Source: Prochlorococcus sp. MIT 1223
Lineage (GTDB): Bacteria > Cyanobacteriota > Cyanobacteriia > PCC-6307 > Cyanobiaceae
NCBI RefSeq assembly: GCF_034092465.1
Contig: NZ_CP139303.1
Coordinates: 124,001 to 188,000 of the forward strand
Reading direction: 5' to 3'
Length of the DNA stretch: 64,000 bases
In this document: piece by piece, positions 1 through 8,688 of the stretch
Layout of the letters: each line of letters begins with the position of its first letter
Numbering within the stretch: position 1 is the first letter of the stretch
Translations under genes and position numbers: made by a program
Notes under the pieces: generated by a model
Databases searched by the model: none
What the model was told of the DNA's origin: nothing
Seen by the model: the letters and a program-made list of their open reading frames with translations, nothing else

Positions 1-346
1 CAACTCTATTTAGGACTTTAATTTGTTCTTCATTTCCAAGTCGAAGTTGCCCTAAGCGTAATTCTTGAGAAATTGTTAAGCCGAGGAAATGGCGTTCAGG
101 GAATTGAAAAACAATTCCACACATCCATTTTCTTTGTCTTGAGTTAATAGGTTCTTCATCCCATTTGATAATCCCTGAATTAGGTGTCGAATGTCCACTT
201 ATGATTTCAATAAGAGTAGTTTTGCCACTTCCACTATTGCCTTTTATTACTGTTGGAATACCAGGATATGCGCGCAGGTTAATCCCTTTTAAAATAGGTT
301 TCTCTGAAGTTGCAGGATGAAAATGAATCCCTTTAAGTTCAAGCAT
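1..346 (-). CDS. ABC transporter ATP-binding protein, cut by the window edge
   Basis: The N-terminal part of an ABC ATPase reads leftwards off the window, starting at an ATG at 346. Visible are a Walker A loop (GNSGSGKTTL) at about residues 32-41 and a Q-loop segment (VFQFPERHFLG) of the sort seen in ECF/CbiO-type and cyanobacterial ATPases. The signature motif and Walker B lie outside the window. It would energise import or export of an unknown substrate. The upstream neighbour (DUF3531) is divergent, so this gene starts its own transcript. The ATPase assignment is firm; the substrate is unknown. Confidence 0.85.
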   Translation of the reverse strand, partial: MLELKGIHFHPATSEKPILKGINLRAYPGIPTVIKGNSGSGKTTLIEIISGHSTPNSGIIKWDEEPINSRQRKWMCGIVFQFPERHFLGLTISQELRLGQLRLGNEEQIKVLNRV

Positions 347-462
347 TAATCCCCCTTAGGTTCTTATTTTAATGAGAAAATGTCCAACCCTAAGCAATTG
401 GTATTTGTTTAGATAGATTTTTATTATTGTATATAAATCCATTTTAAAAATATGTACTTCAG

Positions 463-924
463 ATGAAGGTTAACTTTCGTGAGATAGATCCATTTAATTC
501 GTGGATTTGGATCCGTTTTGCAAACGTTCCTGGACAAGGTGAAAAGAATTATATTGATGGTGTTTTTGATAGTTGGTATGTAATAGGACGACTTGGTGGG
601 TTTAATTCAGCAAATCTCCAGGCACATGATTATGGCTCGGACTTAAGCTGGATGTCCTACGAAAATGCAGAGTCTGGCTCTGTATTGCCTTCATTAATGC
701 ACAATATTGGACAATTGGAATATCAAGGTGACTGGGCAAGGTGTTGGGTTGATTTGGGGACTTGTGATGCCTTGGCTATTGACGTTTTGATTAATTCATT
801 GAAGCAAGTAGATGTAGATATTGTTGAACTTAATGAAGTAGTAATTGGAGGAGTTAATGATGATTGGCCAGTTGAAGATCACCCAGACTCTATTTTTCCC
901 TCACAAGGTGAACGAAGAGTTTGA
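463..924 (+). CDS. DUF3531 family conserved cyanobacterial protein
   Basis: A 153-residue soluble protein with the look of the cyanobacterial and plastid DUF3531 family: an N-terminal VNFREIDPFNSWIWIRF motif, a central block ending FDSWYVIGRLGGFN, and a conserved GDWARCWVDLGTCDALA stretch. The family function is not established. Its stop overlaps the TTG start of rsmE by 4 bp, so the two genes are probably cotranscribed and translationally coupled. Family membership is from recognition of the motif pattern. Confidence 0.8.
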   Translation: MKVNFREIDPFNSWIWIRFANVPGQGEKNYIDGVFDSWYVIGRLGGFNSANLQAHDYGSDLSWMSYENAESGSVLPSLMHNIGQLEYQGDWARCWVDLGTCDALAIDVLINSLKQVDVDIVELNEVVIGGVNDDWPVEDHPDSIFPSQGERRV

Positions 925-1679
925 AAGAATTTAGGCGACTACTCATATCTCAAAAACGACTTGCAGATAGCAATAGTGATGCCGGCATCATTTCTTTGAA
1001 CAATGCAGAAGCTCATTATTTGTATCGAGTCCTCAGGTTACAAAAAGGTGATTGCGTGAATGTTGTTAATGGTAAAGGTTGTTTGTGGGATGCAGTTCTT
1101 AATACTCCTGCTTCTATACAACTTACCTCAACAGTTAACCAACCATTGGTTGATCAACTCCCTCCTAGGACCATGACTTGCTTGGCGATTGTAGTTCCTA
1201 AAAAAGGCTTTGAAGATGTTCTCAGAATGGGTTGTGAACTAGGAGTGGATGTTTTTCAACCATTGACTTCTGATTTTTATGTTCCTCATGCTACAACTAA
1301 AGGAAAGACGATGAGATGGCAAACTATTTTGCATGAGAGTCTTGAACAATCAGAGAGACTCTGGATACCTGAATTACGGGAAATTACTTCACTGAACACT
1401 TGGTTTAAAACTATTCCAAATTCCTCTGCTCTTTCGATAGCGACAGCAAGAACTCCAGGTTCTAAGGAAATCAATAAATGGATGAAATCTTTAGATAAAT
1501 CAATTAAACAAATATGGGTGTTAATTGGACCTGAGGGAGGATGGTCAAGGAGCGAAATATTTTTATCCAGTGAACTTGGTTTTGAGCAAGTTAAACTTGG
1601 AGATAATATTTTAAGAACATCTACTGCTGCTATTGTCGCTTCACATTCTATGGTTACATGGAGAAGACTCTCTTGTTAA
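921..1679 (+). CDS. rsmE: 16S rRNA (uracil1498-N3)-methyltransferase RsmE
   Basis: A SPOUT-class methyltransferase of 252 residues, the usual RsmE length. The N-terminal PUA-like part contains AHYLYRVLRLQKGD. The C-terminal knot holds the family hallmarks LIGPEGGWSRSE (about residues 203-214) and LGDNILRTSTAA, which bind S-adenosylmethionine. The enzyme methylates U1498 in helix 44 of 16S rRNA. The start is a TTG overlapping the upstream stop as TTGA; no better start exists because the reading frame opens there. A perfect 10-bp tandem duplication (ATGTCTATAG, 1701-1720) follows the gene. Confidence 0.93.
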   Translation: MKEFRRLLISQKRLADSNSDAGIISLNNAEAHYLYRVLRLQKGDCVNVVNGKGCLWDAVLNTPASIQLTSTVNQPLVDQLPPRTMTCLAIVVPKKGFEDVLRMGCELGVDVFQPLTSDFYVPHATTKGKTMRWQTILHESLEQSERLWIPELREITSLNTWFKTIPNSSALSIATARTPGSKEINKWMKSLDKSIKQIWVLIGPEGGWSRSEIFLSSELGFEQVKLGDNILRTSTAAIVASHSMVTWRRLSC

Positions 1680-1758
1680 ATTGAGAAAAGATTCCTTTTT
1701 ATGTCTATAGATGTCTATAGAATTTATAGTAAATATTTAATTTGCTATTTCATATCGC

Positions 1759-2502
1759 ATGATTTCTTTTACCTTAATTGATACTCAATGGCTCATTGCA
1801 TTTATCTTAAACTTTATCTTAATTTTTATCGGTCAAGGTACTAAGCTCTTAACGCCAAAAGGATGGTTTCATGCTGGAATCCTTGGAACGCTACTTTGGG
1901 GCTGCTTAGGATGGGAAGGGTGGTGTTCAGTTGTTGTCTATCTTGTTCTTGGAACCTATGTCACAAAGATTGGATTTAAGTACAAGGAATCACTTGGTAT
2001 AGCTGAAGGAAGAGGAGGTAGACGTGGCCCGGAGAATGTTTGGGGATCAGCCGCTACAGGCGCTTTTATTGCTATTCTCATAAATCTAGGTGTTAAACCT
2101 GAGTCAATTTTGTTGCTAGCTTTTTCAGCTAGCTTTTCTGCAAAACTTGCAGATACCTTTGGCAGTGAAATAGGAAAACGATGGGGGAAGAAAACATTCT
2201 TGATATCTTCCTTTCAACCTGTCCCTGCTGGTACAGAAGGTGCCATAAGCCTTGAAGGAACAATTGCTAGCTTCCTTGGAAGTATTTTAATGACATCAGT
2301 TATGAGAGCTTTTTCTTTGATTACATCTCCTTCATTTGTGTTGATATCAATTTTCTCAGGATTTATTTCAACGTTATTTGAAAGTGTTTTAGGAGCAGTT
2401 GTTCAAAATAAATTTAAATGGTTAAGTAATGAAATTATTAACTGTATTCAAACAAGTTTTGCTGCTTGCTTGGCTGTGTTTTTAGTCTATGTATTTTCTT
2501 GA
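1759..2502 (+). CDS. DUF92 membrane protein, phytyl-phosphate kinase (VTE6)-like
   Basis: A 247-residue polytopic membrane protein of the DUF92/TIGR00297 family. It has about six hydrophobic segments and the family motifs RGRRGPENVWGSAATG (about residues 90-105), SFSAKLADTFGSEIGK and PVPAGTEGAISLEGT. Plant VTE6 in this family phosphorylates phytyl phosphate to phytyl diphosphate for tocopherol and chlorophyll-phytol salvage. A similar role is plausible in a chlorophyll-rich cyanobacterium but is inferred only from the family. It stands alone between rsmE and the convergent SGNH gene. Confidence 0.82.
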   Translation: MISFTLIDTQWLIAFILNFILIFIGQGTKLLTPKGWFHAGILGTLLWGCLGWEGWCSVVVYLVLGTYVTKIGFKYKESLGIAEGRGGRRGPENVWGSAATGAFIAILINLGVKPESILLLAFSASFSAKLADTFGSEIGKRWGKKTFLISSFQPVPAGTEGAISLEGTIASFLGSILMTSVMRAFSLITSPSFVLISIFSGFISTLFESVLGAVVQNKFKWLSNEIINCIQTSFAACLAVFLVYVFS

Positions 2503-2513
2503 TCGTTTAAAAT

Positions 2514-3158
2514 CTATATTTCTGCCCATTTCAGGAGGGATTTCCAATTGGCTACTTGATTGTATATCCATGTATGCCCTAGAGAGTTTAGATGAATCCC
2601 ATCTTCTTCAATCCACTCCCTCCAGTCTTTTTCATTGATCATATTTCTGTAGGTTGGAAGAAAAGGAATATCTAATTCAATGCAAGTCTCTTCAATTTGG
2701 TTCTCATACGTAGAACAAGATTTATTTGAATACCATAAACAGTCGGCGAATGGCATGGCTGTCTCTTTGACTGGCGTTAAACCTAAAACTAATACATTTG
2801 TCTGAGTTTTTATATCGGAAAGGAGTCTTTCTAAACCGAATTTGAACGCGTCAGCTGAAAGTTGAGGACGACCATCTTCTCTACCTATTCTAGCTGTATC
2901 ATTCAGACCAATTGCTAAGAGCAATCCATTTGGAACTTTCCTTCGCAATTCACCTCGACATTGCCATTCTGTTTTCCATCTCTTTGCAACTTTTTCAAGG
3001 CCATCACCTCTTATTCCTAAAGGATATATTGCCGGAGCACTTGGGAGGCTCATCCAATCCCGACGAAGTCTTTCACTCCATCCACCACCTTTTTGATCTC
3101 CCCAGCCATAAACGTTGCTATCGCCGATAATTATTAGTTGTCTTGGAGGTACAATCAT
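2514..3158 (-). CDS. SGNH/GDSL-type hydrolase at the end of the phn operon
   Basis: An esterase-like protein with SGNH blocks in order: block I IIGDSNVYGWGD near the N terminus (nucleophile Ser), a GLND block III (IGLNDTAR, the Asn of the oxyanion hole), and block V DGIHLNSLGH (Asp/His of the triad). No signal peptide is evident. The frame is open up to 3185, but the ATG at 3158 places the start 5 bp after the phnE stop (3164) and directly before the first beta strand, so I prefer it. Position suggests cotranscription with phnDCE. The substrate is unknown; hydrolysis of a phospho- or acyl-ester is possible. Confidence 0.8.
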   Translation of the reverse strand: MIVPPRQLIIIGDSNVYGWGDQKGGGWSERLRRDWMSLPSAPAIYPLGIRGDGLEKVAKRWKTEWQCRGELRRKVPNGLLLAIGLNDTARIGREDGRPQLSADAFKFGLERLLSDIKTQTNVLVLGLTPVKETAMPFADCLWYSNKSCSTYENQIEETCIELDIPFLPTYRNMINEKDWREWIEEDGIHLNSLGHTWIYNQVANWKSLLKWAEI

Positions 3159-3163
3159 TGTTT

Positions 3164-4729
3164 TTATGATTGAAGAGAGACACAAAGTGAGGGGTCAGTT
3201 GTTTTCTTAATCCAGTATTCTCTTGCTTTATCGCTTATTAGTTCTCCACTCAATGTTAGCAAACTAAATGTTGTTGTAATTACGATAACCTGAGCCCAAT
3301 CAAATGAGCTAAGCGATTCTTGTAGTTGCCATCCTAATCCAACTCCTCCGACTACACCTACAACAGCAGTTTCCCGTAAAAGAACGTCTGTTCTATATGA
3401 AGCAAAAGCTAGATAGCTTTTGCTTTGTGGACTTAATTTGCCATAGAGCCATGCGATTAGACTTGATCCTCCCAAGGACTTTATAGAGTTAAAAAGAAGG
3501 TTATTATCGTGACTTAGATTCTCTTTAAGAAGTCTTCCCATTACTCCTATGTTACTTATCCCTAAGGCTAAAGCTGCAATTGATATGCTAGGTGTGGTAG
3601 TTAAGAGAAGTAGTAATGCTGATAATGGTGGAGGAATAAGTCTGAAGAATAGCCAAACAAAAGTTAGTATTCTCATACTTAATTTGCTTTGACAAAGCAT
3701 CATTAATAATGGAGGAGAACCTATTGCAATACCAGCAGATAATAAAGTTAAGTAAATTGTTGAGTAGATTAGACTTAATATTGGGAGTTGTTCAAAAGCA
3801 GATTTTATATCTAAAAAAGCTGGGAATATCAGGTTATCTAGTTGAATAGTGTTCAATGGATCTATTTGTATTGATTTTATAGAAGAAATAATAATTATAG
3901 TAGTTAGCCCGATAAAGATTGAATTTCTAAAACCGTTGTCTCTAGGATTCTGAATTGATGAATTAGCTCTATTTATCGCAATTATAATTTTCTCAATACA
4001 ATACATTGAAATAGCAAGCATCCAAAGAGAAGTCCAGAGTTCTCGGAATTCCAAGGACTGAATTGTTAATTGAAGCTCTGTACCTATTCCGCCTAGTCCA
4101 AATAGCCCAAGAAGAGTGGCTCCTCTAAGGGCACATTCCAATCTGTACCCTGCATACGTAGTAAACATATGCCTCATAGGAGGTAGCAGACTTGTTGCTA
4201 AAGCAGCAAATGGACCTGATCCTGATTGCGTTATTGCTATTAATGATTTTTTATTTAAAGTATCCAATTGATTAGCTATAACTCTTGACATCAATGAAGA
4301 ATGGGGAATCATTATTGCAATAATGGCAACCAGTGGATTTAATCCAAGGATTTGCAATAACAAGAGACCCCATATAACTTCATGAATTGATCTTGGTATT
4401 GCTAAGATTAATCTGATGCTATTTCCTATCCAAGGTCGACCAGTAAATACCTGCCAAAATATATTTGAGCTTAGTACTCCTAAAATAGTTCCAAAAACTA
4501 CACTCGAAATCCAACCAATTAAGGCTATAGCAATTGTTATTTGCAAGCTGTTCCAGGCATTGCTTAAAACTATTGGTTCAATTGATGGGTTTATTGCTGC
4601 TGAGAAAAAAGACAATAATGTATTTAATCCACCAATATGTGCAGTGCTTGAGACCTCTATAGCTACTGGGATGATGGCAAGTGCAGGAAGAATAACAATC
4701 GCTACAGGAGTAAGATTAAGTCTGTACAT
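3164..4729 (-). CDS. phnE: Phosphonate/phosphite ABC transporter permease PhnE (double-length)
   Basis: A 521-residue integral membrane protein with two similar permease halves, each carrying a binding-protein-dependent transport signature (first half near ALRGATLLGLFGLGGIGTEL; second half near LLRETAVVGVVGGVGLGWQL). Single PhnE proteins are about 270 residues, so this is a natural fusion of two permease units, as seen in marine picocyanobacteria. It should form the channel for phosphonate or phosphite together with PhnC and PhnD. Its start overlaps the phnC stop by one base (TAATG). The internal end is followed 5 bp later by the SGNH hydrolase gene. Confidence 0.9.
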   Translation of the reverse strand: MYRLNLTPVAIVILPALAIIPVAIEVSSTAHIGGLNTLLSFFSAAINPSIEPIVLSNAWNSLQITIAIALIGWISSVVFGTILGVLSSNIFWQVFTGRPWIGNSIRLILAIPRSIHEVIWGLLLLQILGLNPLVAIIAIMIPHSSLMSRVIANQLDTLNKKSLIAITQSGSGPFAALATSLLPPMRHMFTTYAGYRLECALRGATLLGLFGLGGIGTELQLTIQSLEFRELWTSLWMLAISMYCIEKIIIAINRANSSIQNPRDNGFRNSIFIGLTTIIIISSIKSIQIDPLNTIQLDNLIFPAFLDIKSAFEQLPILSLIYSTIYLTLLSAGIAIGSPPLLMMLCQSKLSMRILTFVWLFFRLIPPPLSALLLLLTTTPSISIAALALGISNIGVMGRLLKENLSHDNNLLFNSIKSLGGSSLIAWLYGKLSPQSKSYLAFASYRTDVLLRETAVVGVVGGVGLGWQLQESLSSFDWAQVIVITTTFSLLTLSGELISDKAREYWIKKTTDPSLCVSLQS

Positions 4730-5469
4730 TATTCATTATAAAGCCATTCTAAATCTTGATAGTTCAATCCGTATGAGGGGCTGTCTAATACAACTTCTCC
4801 CTCGTTAAGTCCTATAACTCTAGAAAAATGGCAAATTAATTCTGGTTGATGCAAGCTAATCAAAAATGTATTTTGAATAGATGTAGAAAAAATACTTCTT
4901 GAATGTAGTAATAAATTAAGTATCTCTGTTGAAAGGTGAGGGTCAAGACTGGTAAAGGGTTCGTCTGCAATTATTAGATGAGCTTTTTGCCTAAGGAGTC
5001 GAGCTATTGCAACTCTCTGTCTTTGACCTCCGGACAATTGATTTACTTGGGCTCTTATGACTTTTTTAGATAAACCAGCTGCGTTTAGACAAGAAATACA
5101 TTGTTTAGTCTCAACCTCTCCAAAGAGATTTTTTAGTGCCCATATGAAACTATGTCTACCTAGTGCGCCTATATTTATATTCTGCTGAACATTCAACTCT
5201 TCTACAAGTTTTAAATCTTGCCACAGAGTACCAATTTCAATACGTTGTCTTCTGTTTAAGGACTTTAGATCTTGCCCTTTCCATTTTACTTCTCCATTAC
5301 TAGGTTTAATAGAGCCATTCGCAACTGATATAAGACTTGTTTTGCCAGCACCGCTTTTGCCTAATAAAGCGATTTTCTCTCCTTCATAAATAGTTAGTTG
5401 AATATCTTTTAGTCGATTACCTCTGCTACTTTTTAAGTTTATTCCATTCAACTCAATCAACTTACTCAC
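4729..5469 (-). CDS. phnC: Phosphonate/phosphite ABC transporter ATPase PhnC
   Basis: A 246-residue ABC ATPase with Walker A GKSGAGKTSL (about residues 37-46), signature LSGGQRQRVAIARLL, Walker B LIIADEP and a switch histidine (LISLHQPELI). Similarity and context assign it to the PhnC group. It sits between phnD (4-bp ATGA overlap) and phnE (1-bp overlap) on the same strand, which is strong evidence for one operon. It couples ATP hydrolysis to import of phosphonate or phosphite at the cytoplasmic membrane. Confidence 0.93.
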   Translation of the reverse strand: MSKLIELNGINLKSSRGNRLKDIQLTIYEGEKIALLGKSGAGKTSLISVANGSIKPSNGEVKWKGQDLKSLNRRQRIEIGTLWQDLKLVEELNVQQNINIGALGRHSFIWALKNLFGEVETKQCISCLNAAGLSKKVIRAQVNQLSGGQRQRVAIARLLRQKAHLIIADEPFTSLDPHLSTEILNLLLHSRSIFSTSIQNTFLISLHQPELICHFSRVIGLNEGEVVLDSPSYGLNYQDLEWLYNE

Positions 5470-6383
5470 TTAATTTTCCCTAATTGACGTCCAATCTTTT
5501 CTATGTCTTTGTATTGATCGGCATCTGCAGAGATGAATTTGTTTGCACCGAATAAGTTTAAAATGCGTTTTTGACGTTTTGATTTTTTATTGAAGCTTAG
5601 AAGCGTGGTTTTTAATTCTTTTGTAAAACCTTTTCTAAAACGTTTGTCAAGATCCCCTTGTGCTAGCCAGTGATAATCAACGTATGAAGGTGTTCTCCAA
5701 ATGATATTTACTTTTGATAAGTCTATGCGATTTTTTTCGATATTAGCTAGCCACACTTGCTCGTTAAGTACACCCGCTTCATATGAACCACTTTGAACAA
5801 GGGCCACAGTAGCATCATGACTACCGCTAAACCCTGGACGACCGCCTTTGAAATCTTTGATGCTGATGCCAGCTTTTTGCAAATAATGTTGCGGCATTAA
5901 TCGTCCAGAGGTTGAACTTTCTGATCCAAAGGTAAACCTCTTCCCCGCTAGAAGCTTAAGCCCGGAGATATCTTTTATTTTAGGTAATTTGCTTTTCTTA
6001 TTTGCAATAAAGACACTATGAAACTCAGCATCAATATCGCGTTGTGCAATAACTTTGGCATCTTTTGTTTGCAATCTTGCTTGAACACCTGTGAGGCCAC
6101 CAAACCAAACTAAATCAAGGTCTCCAGTCCTAAATGCTGTAACTGCTGCAGGATAGTTTATGACGGGTTTGTATATAACAGGAACTTGAAGGCTTGCACT
6201 TAGTTCTGAGGAAAGAAGTCTATAAAGTCGATTTAGTTTCTCGGGATTTTGATCTGGTATTGCTCCAATGACTAAAGAATTCTGAGCAAATGTCATATTA
6301 TCGACTATGCATAAGTTGATAATGGTCAGAAAAACAATTATCACTGCATTCTTATCAGGGATTAATCGCGTTGAAATTCTCAT
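5466..6383 (-). CDS. phnD: Phosphonate/phosphite-binding periplasmic protein PhnD
   Basis: A 305-residue periplasmic binding protein. The N terminus (about residues 1-33) is a signal peptide with a hydrophobic core ending near TFAQ. The mature part has PhnD hallmarks: DLVWFGGLTGVQARLQ, RDIDAEFHSVFIAN and the ligand loop FGSESSTSGRLMP. Published work on Prochlorococcus PhnD proteins reports binding of phosphite and methylphosphonate; which one this copy prefers cannot be read from sequence. It begins 4 bp after the aspartate aminotransferase stop and overlaps phnC by 4 bp. Confidence 0.93.
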   Translation of the reverse strand: MRISTRLIPDKNAVIIVFLTIINLCIVDNMTFAQNSLVIGAIPDQNPEKLNRLYRLLSSELSASLQVPVIYKPVINYPAAVTAFRTGDLDLVWFGGLTGVQARLQTKDAKVIAQRDIDAEFHSVFIANKKSKLPKIKDISGLKLLAGKRFTFGSESSTSGRLMPQHYLQKAGISIKDFKGGRPGFSGSHDATVALVQSGSYEAGVLNEQVWLANIEKNRIDLSKVNIIWRTPSYVDYHWLAQGDLDKRFRKGFTKELKTTLLSFNKKSKRQKRILNLFGANKFISADADQYKDIEKIGRQLGKIK

Positions 6384-6387
6384 ATTG

Positions 6388-7575
6388 TTAATAAAATTTG
6401 GTCATTAATTGTTGGAGTCTTGCTAATCCATCTGAAATTGTTTCTTCAGAAACTGCACATGAAATTCTTATGCACATATCTTCACCAAAAGCTATACCTG
6501 GAATTATAGATAGGCCAACTTCCTCTAGGGCAATTTTACAAAAATCAATAGAGGTTAAATTCATTTTTTCTACTTTCGGAAACGCATAAAAAGCTCCTTG
6601 AGGTTTAGTTAATGTTAAACCGTTGATTCTCTCGAGACCTTCACTAAGCAATCGCCTTCTGTAATTATAGATTTCTACCATCCCTTTTATGCTTTCTCTG
6701 GGACCTCTGATTGCTGCTAAAGCACCCTTTTGAGCAAAGCTGCATACATTACTAGTGCTTTGACTTTGTAAGGCTGTAGCCTTTTTTATTACTTCAGTAT
6801 TTCCTGCTAAGTACCCAATTCGCCAACCTGTCATAGCCCAGGCTTTAGCAAATCCGTTGACTGTGAATATTCTATCTAATAAATCAGGCGCAATTGCCGC
6901 AAAACTATAATGTACTTGACCTTCTGCAAGAAGAAATTCATATATCTCATCGCTCATTAATAATACTTTTGGATGCCTACGAAGAAATTCAGCTATAGCA
7001 ATCATCTCTTTCTTGCTCATAACAAGACCAGTAGGATTACTCGGTGAATTTAAAATTAATAATCGTGTCTTCTCGCTTATTCTTGACTCTAATCTTTCAA
7101 TTTGTATTTTGAATGATTCTAAAGGCGATGATTCAATGAATATGGGTTTTGCTCCAGCAAGTAAGGCTATATCCGGGTAGCTAAGCCAATAGGGGGATGG
7201 TATGAGAACTTCGTCACCGGGATTAAGTATTACTTGAAAAAGATTATAAATAGCTTGTTTCCCTCCATTTGTTACCAGGATATTTTTAGATGAGTAATTT
7301 ATTTTGTTTTCTAATTTCATTTTATTAGCTATTGCTTCTCTTAGTTCCGGATCCCCTCCAGCAGGCCCATATCTTGTAACCCCTTCTTTTAGTGCTGCCA
7401 TTGCAGCCTCAATTATGAAATCTGGAGTATCGAAGTCAGGCTCCCCTGCACTTAAGCTGCATACATCTTTCCCTTGACTTCTCAAGGCTTTTGCTTTTGC
7501 TGTGATTTCCAAAGTCAGTGATGGCTTGAGTCCCATCGCTCGCTTTGATAAAAATGAAGAGTTAGGAGTTTTCAA
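6388..7575 (-). CDS. aspC: Aspartate aminotransferase (class I PLP enzyme)
   Basis: A 395-residue fold-type I aminotransferase of the I-gamma aspartate group. It has LSAGEPDFDTPDFI at the N terminus, NSPSNPTGLV in the middle, the PLP lysine in NGFAKAWAMTGWRIGYLAG (about residues 240-258) and a C-terminal substrate arginine in CIRISCAVS. It interconverts aspartate/oxaloacetate and glutamate/2-oxoglutarate, and some members also act on prephenate. It heads the minus-strand string that includes phnDCE, with only a 4-bp gap, so cotranscription with phosphorus uptake genes is likely. Confidence 0.92.
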   Translation of the reverse strand: MKTPNSSFLSKRAMGLKPSLTLEITAKAKALRSQGKDVCSLSAGEPDFDTPDFIIEAAMAALKEGVTRYGPAGGDPELREAIANKMKLENKINYSSKNILVTNGGKQAIYNLFQVILNPGDEVLIPSPYWLSYPDIALLAGAKPIFIESSPLESFKIQIERLESRISEKTRLLILNSPSNPTGLVMSKKEMIAIAEFLRRHPKVLLMSDEIYEFLLAEGQVHYSFAAIAPDLLDRIFTVNGFAKAWAMTGWRIGYLAGNTEVIKKATALQSQSTSNVCSFAQKGALAAIRGPRESIKGMVEIYNYRRRLLSEGLERINGLTLTKPQGAFYAFPKVEKMNLTSIDFCKIALEEVGLSIIPGIAFGEDMCIRISCAVSEETISDGLARLQQLMTKFY

Positions 7576-7663
7576 AGCCCTTCCATTTGGAATTAGTCTT
7601 AAACTTTACATATTGCCTGATGATGAGTATTAAACAACCTTTATTTATTATTTAAGAATTTGA

Positions 7664-8053
7664 ATGACAAAACTTGAAGCTAGTGTCGTAATTGCAGCTA
7701 GGGAGCCAAAAGCACTTGCGGACTTTTATGCAAAAGTAAATAAAGTTGACATTGTTGATGGAATTGAGCCGGATCATTATCTTGTTTCAATAAATGATGG
7801 TTCTTTATATATTCAGTTTTACCGACCGTCGCGTACCCGGGATTTCCCTGAGAAAGGAAGGAGTACGTCAATATGCTTTCAATCTAAAGCTGTTTCTCAG
7901 CCGCTTATTTATATTGCTAATTGGTCAAGTGACTTGGAAAAACTAGGGGCGACCCTTGTTGAACCTCCTATTAATAAATCTTTTGGAGCTGAGGCATGGA
8001 TGACAGACCCAGAAGGAAATAAATTTTTAATCCTTGTACCTCTTCTTTCTTGA
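7664..8053 (+). CDS. VOC-superfamily (glyoxalase/bleomycin-resistance fold) protein
   Basis: A 129-residue protein with the paired beta-alpha-beta-beta-beta pattern of vicinal-oxygen-chelate proteins. It begins KLEASVVIAAREPKALADFYAK and ends with the typical EAWMTDPEGNKFLILVP strand. Metal-binding residues cannot be assigned with certainty. It is divergent from aspC and runs into the glycosylase gene 9 bp downstream in the same frame. The fold call is good; the substrate is unknown. Confidence 0.75.
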   Translation: MTKLEASVVIAAREPKALADFYAKVNKVDIVDGIEPDHYLVSINDGSLYIQFYRPSRTRDFPEKGRSTSICFQSKAVSQPLIYIANWSSDLEKLGATLVEPPINKSFGAEAWMTDPEGNKFLILVPLLS

Positions 8054-8062
8054 AAGGATAAT

Positions 8063-8686
8063 TTGATTGGACTTAAGATTCCTATTGATTTTTCTATGAA
8101 TAATTCTTTGATTTCTCATCACAGCAAAGCTACGGGAGTTTCTTCTAAGGTTGTTGTTAGCAGAGGGAATCCTTTGTCAAAATTAATGATTGTAGGTGAA
8201 GCCCCTGGAGCAATGGAAGAAGAATTAGGACAACCTTTTGTGGGTAGGTCAGGTAAAGTTCTTGATGATTTATTTGATTCGGTGGGAATTGATACTCAAA
8301 AAGATGCTTATATTTGCAATGTGGTCAAATGTCGACCACCTAAAAACAGAAGACCTACGAAGGAAGAAATTCAATTGAATTTACCCTGGCTCTATCAGCA
8401 AATAAAACTTGTTGACCCACTCGTGATTGTTTTAGTTGGTGCTACATCAGTTGAAGCACTTTTGGGAATTAGAGGAGGGATTAGTAGGCTTAGGGGTACT
8501 TGGCAGAATTGGGAGGGTAGATTAGTTATGCCTTTATTTCATCCGGCTTATCTTTTAAGGAATCCATCTAAAGAAGAAGGTGCACCAATTTCCTTGACCC
8601 TGTTAGATCTTATTAAGGTAAGAGAAAAGCTTCGGAGATCGCATCTTTTCCCTGTGTTTTCTAATCCTGAATCCGCTATTAGTTAG
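8063..8686 (+). CDS. Uracil-DNA glycosylase, family-4-like but lacking most Fe-S ligands
   Basis: A 207-residue glycosylase with motif [21 protein letters not shown] (about residues 47-66), [13 protein letters not shown] and motif [15 protein letters not shown]. These place it with family 4 uracil-DNA glycosylases, which remove uracil from DNA and normally hold a 4Fe-4S cluster on four cysteines. Here the N-terminal C-X2-C pair is absent, the fourth cysteine position reads Asn (IQLNLPWL), and only the cysteine in KCRPP remains. No upstream extension is possible because an in-frame stop (8051-8053) sits just before the TTG start. The protein is probably a cluster-free variant. Confidence 0.88.
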   Translation: MIGLKIPIDFSMNNSLISHHSKATGVSSKVVVSRGNPLSKLMIVGEAPGAMEEELGQPFVGRSGKVLDDLFDSVGIDTQKDAYICNVVKCRPPKNRRPTKEEIQLNLPWLYQQIKLVDPLVIVLVGATSVEALLGIRGGISRLRGTWQNWEGRLVMPLFHPAYLLRNPSKEEGAPISLTLLDLIKVREKLRRSHLFPVFSNPESAIS

Positions 8687-8688
8687 CC

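Noticed and set aside
1701-1720. ATGTCTATAG tandem duplication as a regulatory operator
   Set aside because: Only two copies, AT-rich, and no known regulator has this site.
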